Below, piece after piece: positions 19,200 to 29,865 of a stretch of DNA of 64,000 bases (the stretch's first letter is position 1; every line of letters starts with the position of its first letter). The DNA comes from Oceaniglobus indicus. Lineage in GTDB: Bacteria; Pseudomonadota; Alphaproteobacteria; Rhodobacterales; Rhodobacteraceae. The position numbers and the translations under genes are program-made. The stretch spans positions 62,001 to 126,000 of the forward strand of contig NZ_NMZM01000007.1 in the NCBI RefSeq assembly GCF_002751875.1, given 5' to 3'. The notes under the pieces were generated by a model, which did not search any database, was not told the origin of the DNA, and worked only from the letters and a program-made list of their open reading frames with translations.

Positions 19200-19640
19200 A
19201 TGTCCGGCACGAAGATTGTCGTGGGACTGGACGGATCGGAGGCCTCGAAGAGGGTTCTGGACGTGGTCACGCGACAGGCAAGGATCATTGGCGACGTCGA
19301 GATCATCGCCTGTTACGTCATCGAATGGTCGCCGTTCAGTTTCCAGACGGCTGAAGAGAACGAGGTGCGCCACAAGCGGCGCGAGGAAGAAATCGCGCAG
19401 GCCCGCGAAAGGGTGCTGGATCCGGCGCTGAAACAGATGCGCGACGCGGGTCTGAACGTGCAGGGGCGCGTGCGCCATGGCGATGCGGCCGACATTCTGG
19501 ACCGGATCGCCGTCGACGAGGGCGCAAGCCAGATCATCATCGGCCGGCTCGGCAATCGGGGCCTGGTCGAGCGGATCTTCGGCGGCGTGTCCGGCCGCCT
19601 GATCGCCGCATCGTCGGTGCCCGTCACCATCGTTCCATAA
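19200..19640 (+). CDS. Universal stress protein (UspA family)
   Basis: 146 residues. The start KIVVGLDGSEASKRVLD and the end IIIGRLGNRGLVERIFGG-to-VPVTIV show the nucleotide-binding UspA fold, with the Gly-x2-Gly-x9-Gly-Ser/Gly type loop that favours ATP binding. It lies 11 bp upstream of the symporter gene, which has its own AAGGAGC site, so they form an operon; Usp proteins often regulate the transporter beside them. The start has GAGGGAG upstream. Confidence 0.92.
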   Translation: MSGTKIVVGLDGSEASKRVLDVVTRQARIIGDVEIIACYVIEWSPFSFQTAEENEVRHKRREEEIAQARERVLDPALKQMRDAGLNVQGRVRHGDAADILDRIAVDEGASQIIIGRLGNRGLVERIFGGVSGRLIAASSVPVTIVP

Positions 19641-19651
19641 GGAGCTATTCC

Positions 19652-21202
<1,551 letters not shown>

Positions 21203-21240
21203 GGTCGCGCGCCGGCCAGGCCGGACCCTCGGTCAAGCCA

Positions 21241-21274
21241 AACGCCCGCCGGAGCGATCCGGCGGGCGTTTTTT
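21241..21274 (+). terminator. Rho-independent terminator after the symporter gene
   Basis: A perfect 12-bp stem AACGCCCGCCGG / CCGGCGGGCGTT with a 6-base loop runs into a T-tract (TTTTTT). Textbook form. Confidence 0.92.
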
Positions 21275-21354
21275 GCTGTTCAGTGTAGGGTGACTTAGTT
21301 CCTAGTTCTTTCGAAACAGTTTGCGAGAATATCCAAAGCCGCTCTGGTGGCTGT

Positions 21355-21750
21355 TTAATAGGTGCTACAGTTCACGGTGTTCCCAAAGCGAGTGCAGGTT
21401 GTATTTGATTTTTGCGGGGGCGTAGGGAGCGCAACATAGTCTTGTCCCCGGAAAGGAAAGGCGGGTAATTGTCCATCGGATTTTCCGCATTGGTAGGTCA
21501 TGTAGTACCAAGTGATCGGTCCAGGTAATGCATCGGCAATCAGACCGCCAGATTTGCTGTAGCTTTCAAGAACCTGATAGGAGCCGTTGCAAGTCTCCGA
21601 AGCCTTTTGAAAACATCCCGTCGAAGATTGAGAACACTTTGCAATTGAAACGATTTGTCCGCTTGGTCCTCTTGTAGTTTCCTGTTCTGGCTCTACACAG
21701 CCTGCCAGAAGCAAAATGCTGGAGAAAAGATACGCTGTAGTGTGCCTCAA
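21355..21750 (-). CDS. Small low-GC lipoprotein of unknown function
   Basis: 131 residues. The N-terminus has a positive start, a hydrophobic stretch (about 5-15) and lipobox LLAGC with Cys18, so it should be lipid-anchored. The mature part has seven more cysteines, including a C-terminal TTCTRFGNTVNCSTY motif of a type recurrent in small secreted proteins of this group (remembered, not checked). Two sample lines of the gene count 47-50% GC, well below its neighbours, and the flanking bases are also AT-rich. That suggests recent acquisition or relaxed selection. Function unknown. Confidence 0.7.
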   Translation of the reverse strand: MRHTTAYLFSSILLLAGCVEPEQETTRGPSGQIVSIAKCSQSSTGCFQKASETCNGSYQVLESYSKSGGLIADALPGPITWYYMTYQCGKSDGQLPAFPFRGQDYVALPTPPQKSNTTCTRFGNTVNCSTY

Positions 21751-21846
21751 ATTGCTAACCCTTCTTCTGCCTGACAGGCATATTGCGCAAAGTTATTTCC
21801 CAGTAAAGTGTCGATTTTCAGAAAGTAAGTAGCTGAATGTGCATTC

Positions 21847-23643
21847 TCACTCTCCCAGCGCGATGCCCTCGCGGCGGGGGTCGGCGGCGCCTTGCAGGGT
21901 CTCGCCCACCGCGATGACGTGCAGGCCCGAGGTCAGGTCGCGGGCGCCGACCTCGAATCCCATGTCGGTCAGGGGTTGGGTCAGGTCTTCGGCGCTGGTG
22001 CCTTCCTCCACATCATAGGTGCCGAAGCGGTTGACGAGGTGCGGCATGGCGACGGCCTGCTGCACGTCCATGTCCCAGTCCAACGTGGCGATGATGGTCT
22101 GCGCCACATAACCGATGATGCGCGAGCCGCCGGGGCTGCCCACTACCATCGTCGGCTTGCCGTCCTGCATCACGATGGTCGGCGCCATGGACGAGCGGGG
22201 CCGCTTGCCCGGCTCGACCCGGTTGGCGATGGGGCGGCCTTCGTCGTGGGTCGAGAAGGAAAAATCCGTCAACTCGTTGTTCAGCAGGAAGCCGTTTGTC
22301 ATCAGCCGCGAGCCGAAACCGTTCTCGATCGTCGTGGTCATCGACAGCGCGTTGCCGTCGGCATCGACAATGGAGATGTGCGAGGTCGACGGAAACTCGA
22401 TGGCGTCGTCGTCGCCCCAGAGCAGCGCATGGTCAAACGCGGGGTTGCCCGGCTCGACCATCTCGAGGGCCTTGTCGCCGTTCAGCAGTTCGCCGCGCGC
22501 CTTCAGGTAATCGGGCGCCACCAGACCCTTGACCGGCACCGGCACGAAATCGGAATCGGCCATGTAGCGGCCCCTGTCGGCAAAGGCGAGGCGCGAGGCG
22601 TCGCCGATCAGCCGCCAGGATTCCGGGTTCTCGGCGCCGAGCGCGGCCAGATTATAGCCTTCCAGCGCACCAAGGATCTGACCCACGGTCAGCGCGCCGG
22701 AACTGGGCGGCCCCATGCCGCAGATTTCGTGGGCGCGGTAGGTGGCGCAGACGGCGGGGCGTTCGACCACGTCGTAAAGGGCCAGGTCGATGGGGGCGAG
22801 GACACCGGGGTTGCCCTCGGCCCCCCGCACGGTGGCCACGATGTCGCCCGCGATGGGACCGTTGTAGAACGCATCGGCCCCGTCCATCGCCAGCGCCCGC
22901 AAGGTTGCCGCGTATTGCGGGTTCTTCAGCGTGGCACCGGCCTGCAAGGGGTTGCCGTCGGGCAGGAAATAGGCGGCGGTTTCGGCGGAACGGCTGAGGT
23001 ATTCCATGTCTTCCGCGATCAGACCGGCCAGGCGGGGCGAGACCGGGAATCCGTCTTCCGCCATGGCGATCGCATCATCAAACAGCGTCGCCCAGTTCGC
23101 TTCGCCCCACATCCGGTGCGCGGTTTCCAGCAGCTTCGGCGTGCCGGGCGTGCCGACCGACCGGCCGCCGACGACGGCATCGAAAAAGCCCATCGTTTCG
23201 CCATCGTCGGTCTGGAACAGCGTCGGGCGGGCCGCCAGCGGCGCGGTTTCCCGCCCGTCCAGCGTGGTCAGCTCACCGGATGCGGCGTCATAATAGACAA
23301 GGAACGCGCCACCGCCGAGGCCGGAGGATTGCGGCTCGACCAGGCCCAGCATCACTTGCACGGCAACCATGGCATCGGCGGCCGATCCGCCCGCGCGCAG
23401 CACCTTGGCACCCGCTTCGACCGCATGGGGGTTGGCGGCGGCGATCATCCAGTTCTGCGCCTCGACCGGGGTGCCGGCCTCTTTCGCGTCCATTGCGGCG
23501 CGGGCGGCGTCCGACAGGGTTGCAAAGGCGTCAGCGGTCGTGGTTTCGACGGCGATCTCGGGATCCACCGCATCTGTGGTCTGTTGGGCCGTGGCGGGCA
23601 GGGCGGTGGCGGACAGCAGCACGGCATAAAGAAGGCGGGACAT
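21847..23643 (-). CDS. ggt: Gamma-glutamyltransferase (GGT)
   Basis: 598 residues including a signal peptide (about 1-19, cleavage near ATAQQ). GGT is made as a precursor that self-cleaves before a threonine; the equivalent here is Thr420 in STSHISIVD, followed by the small-subunit signatures TTIENGFGS and PGKRPRSSMAPTIV and the glycine pair SPGG. It hydrolyses glutathione and transfers the gamma-glutamyl group in the periplasm. The start is MSRLLYAVLL. It lies upstream of the lipoprotein gene on the same strand, with 96 bp between. Confidence 0.95.
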   Translation of the reverse strand: MSRLLYAVLLSATALPATAQQTTDAVDPEIAVETTTADAFATLSDAARAAMDAKEAGTPVEAQNWMIAAANPHAVEAGAKVLRAGGSAADAMVAVQVMLGLVEPQSSGLGGGAFLVYYDAASGELTTLDGRETAPLAARPTLFQTDDGETMGFFDAVVGGRSVGTPGTPKLLETAHRMWGEANWATLFDDAIAMAEDGFPVSPRLAGLIAEDMEYLSRSAETAAYFLPDGNPLQAGATLKNPQYAATLRALAMDGADAFYNGPIAGDIVATVRGAEGNPGVLAPIDLALYDVVERPAVCATYRAHEICGMGPPSSGALTVGQILGALEGYNLAALGAENPESWRLIGDASRLAFADRGRYMADSDFVPVPVKGLVAPDYLKARGELLNGDKALEMVEPGNPAFDHALLWGDDDAIEFPSTSHISIVDADGNALSMTTTIENGFGSRLMTNGFLLNNELTDFSFSTHDEGRPIANRVEPGKRPRSSMAPTIVMQDGKPTMVVGSPGGSRIIGYVAQTIIATLDWDMDVQQAVAMPHLVNRFGTYDVEEGTSAEDLTQPLTDMGFEVGARDLTSGLHVIAVGETLQGAADPRREGIALGE

Positions 23644-23779
23644 GGCAGGGTTCCTTTCGGTTCAACCGGTGGCTGAGCAAAGCTTACGGCACCCGCGCCA
23701 CATGGCAAGCTTTGTCGCCTTCGATTGACATTCCGGCGATCCCTTGCATGACATGGCGTCAGCCAAAGGAGACCGAGAC

Positions 23780-24811
23780 ATGACGTATTCCCCCGACCCC
23801 GCCCGCTATGATCGCATGAAATACCGCCGTTGCGGCCGGACGGGTCTGAAGCTGCCGGCGGTTTCGCTGGGCCTGTGGCACAACTTCGGCCATGACACGC
23901 CACATCAGACCAAGCGCGAGATCTGCCGCACCGCGTTCGACCACGGGATCACGCATTTCGACCTGGCCAACAACTATGGCCCGCCCCCCGGTTCGGCGGA
24001 AGAAGCATTCGGAGAGATCCTGCGCACCGATTTCGCGGGCTACCGCGAACAACTGGTAATCTCGTCCAAGGCGGGATACCGGATGTGGGATGGTCCCTAC
24101 GGTGAATGGGGGTCGCGAAAATACGTCATGCAATCCTGCGATGCGTCGTTGAAGCGGCTGGGCGTCGATCACGTCGATATCTTCTATTCCCACCGCTTCG
24201 ATCCCGACACCCCGCTTGAGGAAACCATGGGCGCGCTGGATTCCATCGTGCGGGCAGGCAAGGCGCTGTATGTCGGGATCTCGTCCTACAATTCCGAGCG
24301 CACGAAACAGGCCGCCGCGATCCTGAAGGATCTGGGAACACCCTGCGTGATCCATCAGCCGAGCTATAACATGCTGAACCGCTGGGTCGAACGCGACGGG
24401 CTGAAGGACACGCTGAAGGATCTGGGGATCGGGTCGATTGCCTTCACGCCGCTGGCGCAGGGCATGCTGACCAAGAAATACCTGGGCGGCATCCCCGACG
24501 ACAGCCGCGCGGCACAGGGCAAATCGCTGCGCCAGGGGATGATCACCGAGGACGCCATCGAAAGCATCCGCAAGCTGAACGCCATCGCCGAAGAGCGTGG
24601 CCAGACCCTGGCACAGATGGCCATCGCATGGGTTCTGCGCGGCGAGGGGATCACCACCGCGCTGATCGGCGCCAGCAAACCGTCGCAGGTGGTGGATTGC
24701 GCCGGGGCTGTGGGCAATCTCGACTTCACCGACGATGAACTGGCCCGCATCGACGCGGTGTCGAGCGAGGAGGACATCAACCTCTGGGCCAAATCCAGCG
24801 AAGAGGTGTGA
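23780..24811 (+). CDS. Aldo/keto reductase, L-glyceraldehyde 3-phosphate reductase type (YghZ/GpR)
   Basis: 343 residues from ATG 23780, which has AAAGGAG upstream. The AKR14-type features are present: [30 protein letters not shown] with the catalytic Asp-Tyr, [14 protein letters not shown] with the catalytic Lys, SHRFDP, and the NADPH-binding [12 protein letters not shown]. The family reduces L-glyceraldehyde 3-phosphate and other toxic aldehydes in the cytoplasm. The next gene, nadD, follows closely. Confidence 0.92.
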   Translation: MTYSPDPARYDRMKYRRCGRTGLKLPAVSLGLWHNFGHDTPHQTKREICRTAFDHGITHFDLANNYGPPPGSAEEAFGEILRTDFAGYREQLVISSKAGYRMWDGPYGEWGSRKYVMQSCDASLKRLGVDHVDIFYSHRFDPDTPLEETMGALDSIVRAGKALYVGISSYNSERTKQAAAILKDLGTPCVIHQPSYNMLNRWVERDGLKDTLKDLGIGSIAFTPLAQGMLTKKYLGGIPDDSRAAQGKSLRQGMITEDAIESIRKLNAIAEERGQTLAQMAIAWVLRGEGITTALIGASKPSQVVDCAGAVGNLDFTDDELARIDAVSSEEDINLWAKSSEEV

Positions 24812-24833
24812 TCGGCGTGCGATCGACCGGGTC

Positions 24834-25457
24834 GTGGATGCGCCCGTGACGGTTCGACGCCCCGGTTGGCCGGTGGCGGGCCGCGGACAACGTGTCGGAC
24901 TGTTGGGCGGATCCTTTGATCCCGCCCACCAGGGGCATGTGCACATCACGCTTGAGGCGATGAAACGGTTCCGGCTGGATCGGGTCTGGTGGCTGGTCAG
25001 TCCGGGCAATCCGCTGAAAGCGCGCGGCCCCGCGCCGATGGACCAGCGGATCGAGACGGCCCGTCGCGTCATGCAGCATCCGCGCGTGTCGATCACCGGG
25101 ATCGAGGCCGATCTCGGCACCCGCTATACGGCCGCCACGCTGGATGCACTGTTCCGCGTCTATCCCGACGTGCGGTTCGTCTGGCTGATGGGGGCCGATT
25201 CGCTGGCCGGGTTCCACCACTGGGACCGCTGGCGCTGGATCATGGAACATGTGCCGGTGGGCGTTCTGGCCCGTCCGGGACAGCGGATTTCGGCGCGCAC
25301 GTCGGTCGCGGCCGACCGCTATGCGCCGTTCCGGCTGGGCGGGCGCATGTCCTTGCGGCTGGCCAACACCCCGCCGCCGGCCTGGGCGTTCCTGAACATT
25401 CCGATGAACACGATGTCGTCAAGCGCCATCCGCGCCACCGGGCAATGGCAGGGTTAG
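24834..25457 (+). CDS. nadD: Nicotinate-nucleotide adenylyltransferase NadD
   Basis: 207 residues. The nucleotidyltransferase motif [17 protein letters not shown] (HxGH), the [11 protein letters not shown] loop, [13 protein letters not shown] and the C-terminal SSSAIRATG are standard for NadD, which adenylates nicotinate mononucleotide in NAD synthesis. No ATG is available before the motif; GTG 24834 is used, and GTG 24846 is equally possible. It follows the reductase gene by 22 bp. The usual partner rsfS is not adjacent. Confidence 0.92.
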   Translation: MDAPVTVRRPGWPVAGRGQRVGLLGGSFDPAHQGHVHITLEAMKRFRLDRVWWLVSPGNPLKARGPAPMDQRIETARRVMQHPRVSITGIEADLGTRYTAATLDALFRVYPDVRFVWLMGADSLAGFHHWDRWRWIMEHVPVGVLARPGQRISARTSVAADRYAPFRLGGRMSLRLANTPPPAWAFLNIPMNTMSSSAIRATGQWQG

Positions 25458-25545
25458 GCTTGCGGGTGACGATACCGCACGGTTAGACAGGGATTGACCC
25501 CTGCCAGGGTCTTGTTTTCGAAAACCGTATCCGGGGGATGATGGT

Positions 25546-27006
25546 TTGCATCTGACGCGACGATTGTTGCTCGGGGGGCTTCTGGCCACTCCGGCGCTGA
25601 GGGCCTGGGGCGAGGCGCCCGAAACCTCGATCCGTCCGGCGCCGCGCGCGCCGGATTTCTTCAAGCAGGCGATCCCGGATGCCGAGGCCCTGATTCAGGA
25701 CGCGCGGCTGGGCGGCAAGGTCAGCTTTGCCATCGCGGATCTTGCGCAGGGCGACATCCTGGAAGCGCGCCAGCCGCTTCTGACGCAACCGCCCGCCAGC
25801 ACGACCAAGGCGCTGACCGCGCTTTACGCGCTGGAGGCGCTGGGCCCCGAACATCGGTTCCAGACCCGCCTGATCGCCACCGGACCGATCGCCAACGGAC
25901 GCATCGACGGTGACCTGATTCTGGCAGGGGGCGGCGATCCGACACTGGACACCGACGCCTTGGCCGACATGGCGGCGGATCTGAAGAAGATCGGCGTGCG
26001 CGAGGTGGCAGGCCGGTTCCGGGTCTGGGACGGCGCATTGCCCAACATCCGCGAGATCGACCCCGAACAGCCCGATCACGTCGGCTATAACCCTGCTGTG
26101 GGGGGGCTGAACCTGAACTACAACCGGGTGCATTTCGAATGGCGCCGCGCGGGCGGGGAATACACCGTGTCGATGGATGCGCGCAGCGCGCGCTATCAGC
26201 CGGATGTCACCATGGCGCGCATGGCGGTCGTGGATCGCAGCGTGCCGATCTATACCTACGCCGACCGGGACGGCACCGATGCCTGGACCGTCGCGAAGGG
26301 TGCGCTGGGATCGGGCGGTGCGCGCTGGTTGCCGGTGCGGCGCCCCGCCGTCTATGCGGGCGAGGTGTTCCGCACCTTGGCGCGCGCCCATGGCATCCAG
26401 TTGGGCGGCGCGGTCGGGCGCGCTGATGGCGACACCGGCACGACGCTGGTCACGCGCGACAGCGCGGCCTTGCCCGAGGTGCTGCGCGACATGCTGAAGT
26501 ATTCCACCAACCTGACCGCCGAAGCCGTGGGCATGGCCGCCTCGGCGAAACGCGGTGGCACGGTGCGCGACCTGGTGGCCAGTGCGGGCCGCATGGACGA
26601 CTGGCTGATCGAACGCGCCGCCCTGAGATCGCCGCAGTTCGTGGATCACTCGGGGTTGGGCGATACCTCGCGGATCCATGCCGCCGACATGGTCAAGGCG
26701 CTGGTGAGCTTGGGGCCGGACAGCGGGTTGCGCCCGTTGCTCAAGACCTATGACCTGGACGATCTGCCCGACACGAAGATCCAGGCAAAGACGGGGACGT
26801 TGAACTTCGTCGCCGCGCTGGTCGGTTTCGTCACGGCGCCGTCCGGGCGCGACATGGCGTTTGCGATCTATTGCGCCGACATACCGCGCCGCGATGCGCT
26901 GAGCGAGGCCGAGATGGACAGCCCGCCGGGCGGCGTGGCCTGGGTGCGGCGCGCGCGCCACCTGCAGTGGCAGCTGCTGAGCCGCTGGAGCAAGCTTTAC
27001 GGCTGA
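25546..27006 (+). CDS. dacB: D-alanyl-D-alanine carboxypeptidase/endopeptidase DacB (PBP4, family S13)
   Basis: 486 residues. The penicillin-binding motifs are STTK (85-88), STN (320-322) and KTG (415-417), in the S13 layout with a large domain inserted between the first two. The N-terminus HLTRRLLLGGLLATPALRA has a twin arginine and hydrophobic core, so export may be by Tat or Sec. The start codon is a TTG with GGGGGATG upstream; the nearby ATGs are in another frame. It trims peptidoglycan cross-links or pentapeptides in the periplasm. Confidence 0.92.
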   Translation: MHLTRRLLLGGLLATPALRAWGEAPETSIRPAPRAPDFFKQAIPDAEALIQDARLGGKVSFAIADLAQGDILEARQPLLTQPPASTTKALTALYALEALGPEHRFQTRLIATGPIANGRIDGDLILAGGGDPTLDTDALADMAADLKKIGVREVAGRFRVWDGALPNIREIDPEQPDHVGYNPAVGGLNLNYNRVHFEWRRAGGEYTVSMDARSARYQPDVTMARMAVVDRSVPIYTYADRDGTDAWTVAKGALGSGGARWLPVRRPAVYAGEVFRTLARAHGIQLGGAVGRADGDTGTTLVTRDSAALPEVLRDMLKYSTNLTAEAVGMAASAKRGGTVRDLVASAGRMDDWLIERAALRSPQFVDHSGLGDTSRIHAADMVKALVSLGPDSGLRPLLKTYDLDDLPDTKIQAKTGTLNFVAALVGFVTAPSGRDMAFAIYCADIPRRDALSEAEMDSPPGGVAWVRRARHLQWQLLSRWSKLYG

Positions 27007-27037
27007 AGGCAGATACGCGGATGGCGATGCGGGCGGT

Positions 27038-27460
27038 TCATGTCGTCAGGTGCCGCGCCCGCGCCGCGCGTTCGATCGCACCCGCATGCAGCCGGTCGAT
27101 GTTCAGCTCGTGACGGATTTCTTCCAGCAGGCGCAGTTCGGTTTCCTTGATGTGGCCGTCGGCGGCCGCCACGTCGCAGGCCATGGCATAGGCCGTCTCA
27201 TACAGCTTTTCAGGCAGGTTGTCGCGCACCAGCCCGAACAGCGCATCAAGGCCGTCTTCTTCCGAAAACAGATCGAAGACGATTTCGGCGATCTGGGTGA
27301 TCCGGTCCTGATCAAAGGCGGCGAAAACCGGCAGGTGATTGACGATCCGCTCGATCGTCAGAAGCTCGGCCGTCTGGATCTTTTCGTCCGACAGCGAAAT
27401 CGCGATCATCACGGCCACCAGACAATCCTGAGGCGTGAGCGAATGGGAAATGTCTGACAC
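27038..27460 (-). CDS. TerB-like (tellurite resistance) family protein
   Basis: 140 residues from a GTG at 27460 with CAGGAG upstream. The sequence is all helical, with the acidic repeated pattern of TerB/DjlA-type domains: MIAISLSDEKIQTAE early and ACDVAAADGHIKETE late, each with metal-coordinating acidic residues. It has no signal peptide. Known members have loosely defined roles in stress or membrane complexes, and tellurite resistance itself should not be assumed. It is convergent with dacB (31 bp between stops) and divergent from lysS. Confidence 0.8.
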   Translation of the reverse strand: MSDISHSLTPQDCLVAVMIAISLSDEKIQTAELLTIERIVNHLPVFAAFDQDRITQIAEIVFDLFSEEDGLDALFGLVRDNLPEKLYETAYAMACDVAAADGHIKETELRLLEEIRHELNIDRLHAGAIERAARARHLTT

Positions 27461-27567
27461 GGAAGCTGCTCCTGACCGGGGATGAGGGCGCAGATTATTG
27501 ACGCGGGGCGGGCAGGGCAATAGGGGTTCAGCGTTCAGTGCGGCAAGGGCCGCGAAGAGGTGAGACA

Positions 27568-29151
27568 ATGTCGGAACTGCGCGAAATTGCGATGAAATCC
27601 AAGGCCTGGCCGTTCGAGGAGGCGCGCGCGCTGTTGAAACGCTTTGAAAAAGCGCCGCCGGAGAAGGGGTATGTCCTGTTCGAGACGGGATATGGGCCCT
27701 CGGGGTTGCCGCATATCGGCACCTTCGGCGAAGTTCAGCGCACCACGATGATCCGTCGCGCGTTCGAGGTGATTTCGGACATCCCGACACGCCTGATCTG
27801 TTTTTCCGATGACCTGGACGGCATGCGCAAGGTGCCCGGCAACGTCCCCGACCCCGAAGGCTTGCGCGAACATCTGCAAAAGCCGCTGACCTCGGTTCCC
27901 GATCCGTTTAACCAGTTCGAAAGCTTCGGGGCCCATAACAACGCGATGTTGCAGAGGTTTCTGGATACCTTCGGCTTCGAATACGAATTCATTTCGGCCA
28001 CGGAATTTTACAGGGGGGGGCATTTCGACGAGGTGCTGTTGCGCGCGGCGGCCCGATACGACGACATCATGGCGGTGATGTTGAAGTCGCTGCGCGACGA
28101 GCGGCGGCAGACCTATTCGTGTTTCCTTCCGATCCATCCCGAAACCGGGCGGGTTCAATATGTGCCGATGAAACACGTGGACGGCGCGAAAGGCGAAGTG
28201 ACCTTTGACGACGAGGACGGGCGCGAATGGACCCTGCCGGTGACGGGCGGCAATGTGAAATTGCAGTGGAAGCCCGATTTCGGCGCCCGTTGGGCCGCGC
28301 TGGACGTCGATTTCGAGATGTATGGCAAGGACCACAGCACGAACACGCCGATCTATGACCGGATCTGTGAAATCCTGGGGGGGCGGAAGCCGAACCATTT
28401 CACGTATGAACTGTTCCTGGACGACAAGGGCCAGAAGATTTCGAAATCCTCGGGCAATGGTCTGACGATTGACGAATGGCTGACCTATGCGAGCACTGAA
28501 AGCCTTGGGTATTTCATGTATCAAAAGCCCAAGACGGCCAAGCGGATGCATTTCGACGTGATCCCCAAGGCGGTGGACGAATACCATCAGCAGCTGCGGG
28601 CCTATGCCGATCAGGACGCGGCCGCGCGCTTTGCCAACCCTGTCTTCCACATCCACGGATACGACGTTCCGGACTCCGACATGGTGGTGCCGTTTGCGAT
28701 GCTGCTGAACCTGGCGTCCGTGTCGGGCGCCGAGGACAAGGAGACTTTGTGGGGCTTCATCCAGCGCTATGCCCCAGATGCGGGACCGGATACCCACCCG
28801 GGGATGGATGCCGCAGCCGGATATGCCGTGCGCTATTACCACGACTTCGTGAAGCCCGAGAAGGTGTATCGCCTGCCCGATGCGCAAGAGCGCGCCGCGT
28901 TGGAGGATCTGGCGACCCGTTTGAAATCCTGGGACGGCGGTCTGGATGCCGAAGCCTTGCAGAGCATGGTTTTCGCCATCGGAAAGGACCATGGGTTCGA
29001 GCCGCTGCGTGACTGGTTCCGCGCGCTTTACGAGGTGCTTCTGGGCGCGTCGCAGGGGCCGCGGTTTGGCGGATTCATCGCGCTTTACGGCGTGGACGAA
29101 AGCCTGGCGCTGATCGAACGCGCCCTGACGGGGGCGTTGGCGACGGATTGA
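27568..29151 (+). CDS. lysS: Lysyl-tRNA synthetase, class I
   Basis: 527 residues. Class I signatures are HIGT (49-52) and KISKS (290-294), within a Rossmann fold followed by an alpha-helical cage and anticodon-binding domain. Class I LysRS (also called LysK) is the archaeal-type enzyme found in alphaproteobacteria and a few other bacteria instead of the class II LysS. The start [12 protein letters not shown] is preceded by AAGAGGTG. The gene contains G-runs of 8 (28013-28020) and 7 (28377-28383), both in frame in this sequence. Confidence 0.95.
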   Translation: MSELREIAMKSKAWPFEEARALLKRFEKAPPEKGYVLFETGYGPSGLPHIGTFGEVQRTTMIRRAFEVISDIPTRLICFSDDLDGMRKVPGNVPDPEGLREHLQKPLTSVPDPFNQFESFGAHNNAMLQRFLDTFGFEYEFISATEFYRGGHFDEVLLRAAARYDDIMAVMLKSLRDERRQTYSCFLPIHPETGRVQYVPMKHVDGAKGEVTFDDEDGREWTLPVTGGNVKLQWKPDFGARWAALDVDFEMYGKDHSTNTPIYDRICEILGGRKPNHFTYELFLDDKGQKISKSSGNGLTIDEWLTYASTESLGYFMYQKPKTAKRMHFDVIPKAVDEYHQQLRAYADQDAAARFANPVFHIHGYDVPDSDMVVPFAMLLNLASVSGAEDKETLWGFIQRYAPDAGPDTHPGMDAAAGYAVRYYHDFVKPEKVYRLPDAQERAALEDLATRLKSWDGGLDAEALQSMVFAIGKDHGFEPLRDWFRALYEVLLGASQGPRFGGFIALYGVDESLALIERALTGALATD

Positions 29152-29158
29152 GATCCGG

Positions 29159-29189
29159 TGCGTGGATCGCTTGAAACGCGATCCACGCA
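29159..29189. terminator. Strong hairpin after lysS
   Basis: A perfect 12-bp inverted repeat (TGCGTGGATCGC / GCGATCCACGCA) with a 7-base loop starts eight bases after the lysS stop. There is no T-run. It is likely a transcription or mRNA-stability hairpin. Confidence 0.55.
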
Positions 29190-29254
29190 TGAAATCTGAA
29201 ACCAATTCGCGCGGTGAACCGTATCTTTCCTGCCAGACCAGCAGGGAGGACGAC

Positions 29255-29677
29255 ATGAACAGACTTTCAGGATGGATCGCGGCACTGGTGCTGACCAGCC
29301 TGCCTTTGAACGCGCAAACCTCGGATATGGTGGCCGATCCTGCCATCGAGGCGGCGATCGAGCGACAGATCGATGCCTTCTCGGCCGATGATTTCGAGGT
29401 GGCGTTCGAATTCGCGTCACCGATGATCCGGCACATCTTCGGCACGCCCGAGCGGTTCGGCGCCATGGTGCGCAGCGGCTATCCGATGGTGCATCGGGCG
29501 GCGAAAGTTGAATTCCTGGAACTGCGCCGGATCGACGGCGATCTGTGGCAAAAGATCCTGGTGCGGGATGGCGGCGGTGCCTATCACACGCTGGATTACC
29601 AGATGCAGCCGGACACCGATGGCACATGGCGCATCAACGGTGTGCAGCTTTTGAAGGCGGAGCAAGTCGGCGCCTGA
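29255..29677 (+). CDS. DUF4864 family secreted protein
   Basis: 140 residues. ATG 29255 has GGGAGGA upstream and gives a signal peptide (about 1-20, SLPLNAQTS). The mature part matches the DUF4864 pattern: IERQIDAFSADDFEVAFEFASP, then a second strand-rich half ending YHTLDYQMQPDTDGTWRINGV. The fold is like the NTF2/SnoaL cone and may bind a small ligand, but no function is known. It sits between lysS and the CtrA-associated region. Confidence 0.8.
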   Translation: MNRLSGWIAALVLTSLPLNAQTSDMVADPAIEAAIERQIDAFSADDFEVAFEFASPMIRHIFGTPERFGAMVRSGYPMVHRAAKVEFLELRRIDGDLWQKILVRDGGGAYHTLDYQMQPDTDGTWRINGVQLLKAEQVGA

Positions 29678-29712
29678 GGTGTTGCGCGCCTGAGCCCGAA
29701 GCGTTCGCCGCC

Positions 29713-29728
29713 CTAGCACCGTCTTAAC
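29713..29728 (+). promoter_or_regulatory. Degenerate CtrA-like site upstream of the beta-helix gene
   Basis: CTAG-CACCGTC-TTAAC keeps the full TTAAC half but only two of four bases in the first half. It lies 138 bp before the start codon. Weak alone; it is noted because two perfect boxes occur elsewhere in the window and because the shared string CGTCTTAACGAC also lies in the perfect box at 32859. Confidence 0.25.
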
Positions 29729-29778
29729 GACAGCCGGGTATTCCACTCTCCGAAGATCACGACCGCGAACATGACGAG

Positions 29779-29811
29779 AACCCCGGTTGGCCGAAAGGTC
29801 CGGGGTTTTTT
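29779..29811 (+). terminator. Rho-independent terminator before the beta-helix gene
   Basis: An AACCCCGG / CCGGGGTT stem with a loop of about 13 bases ends in TTTTTT. It most simply ends the DUF4864 transcript. Because the CtrA-like site lies upstream of it, an attenuated leader for the beta-helix gene is also possible. Confidence 0.75.
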
Positions 29812-29865
29812 CATGTCCGTGGAACGGCGTGATCGGCTCTTTCGGGGCGTTTGAAAGGAAATCCG

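Noticed and set aside
27038-27460. Tellurite-resistance operon
   Set aside because: Only a TerB-like domain is present; no terZ, terC, terD or other ter genes lie nearby.
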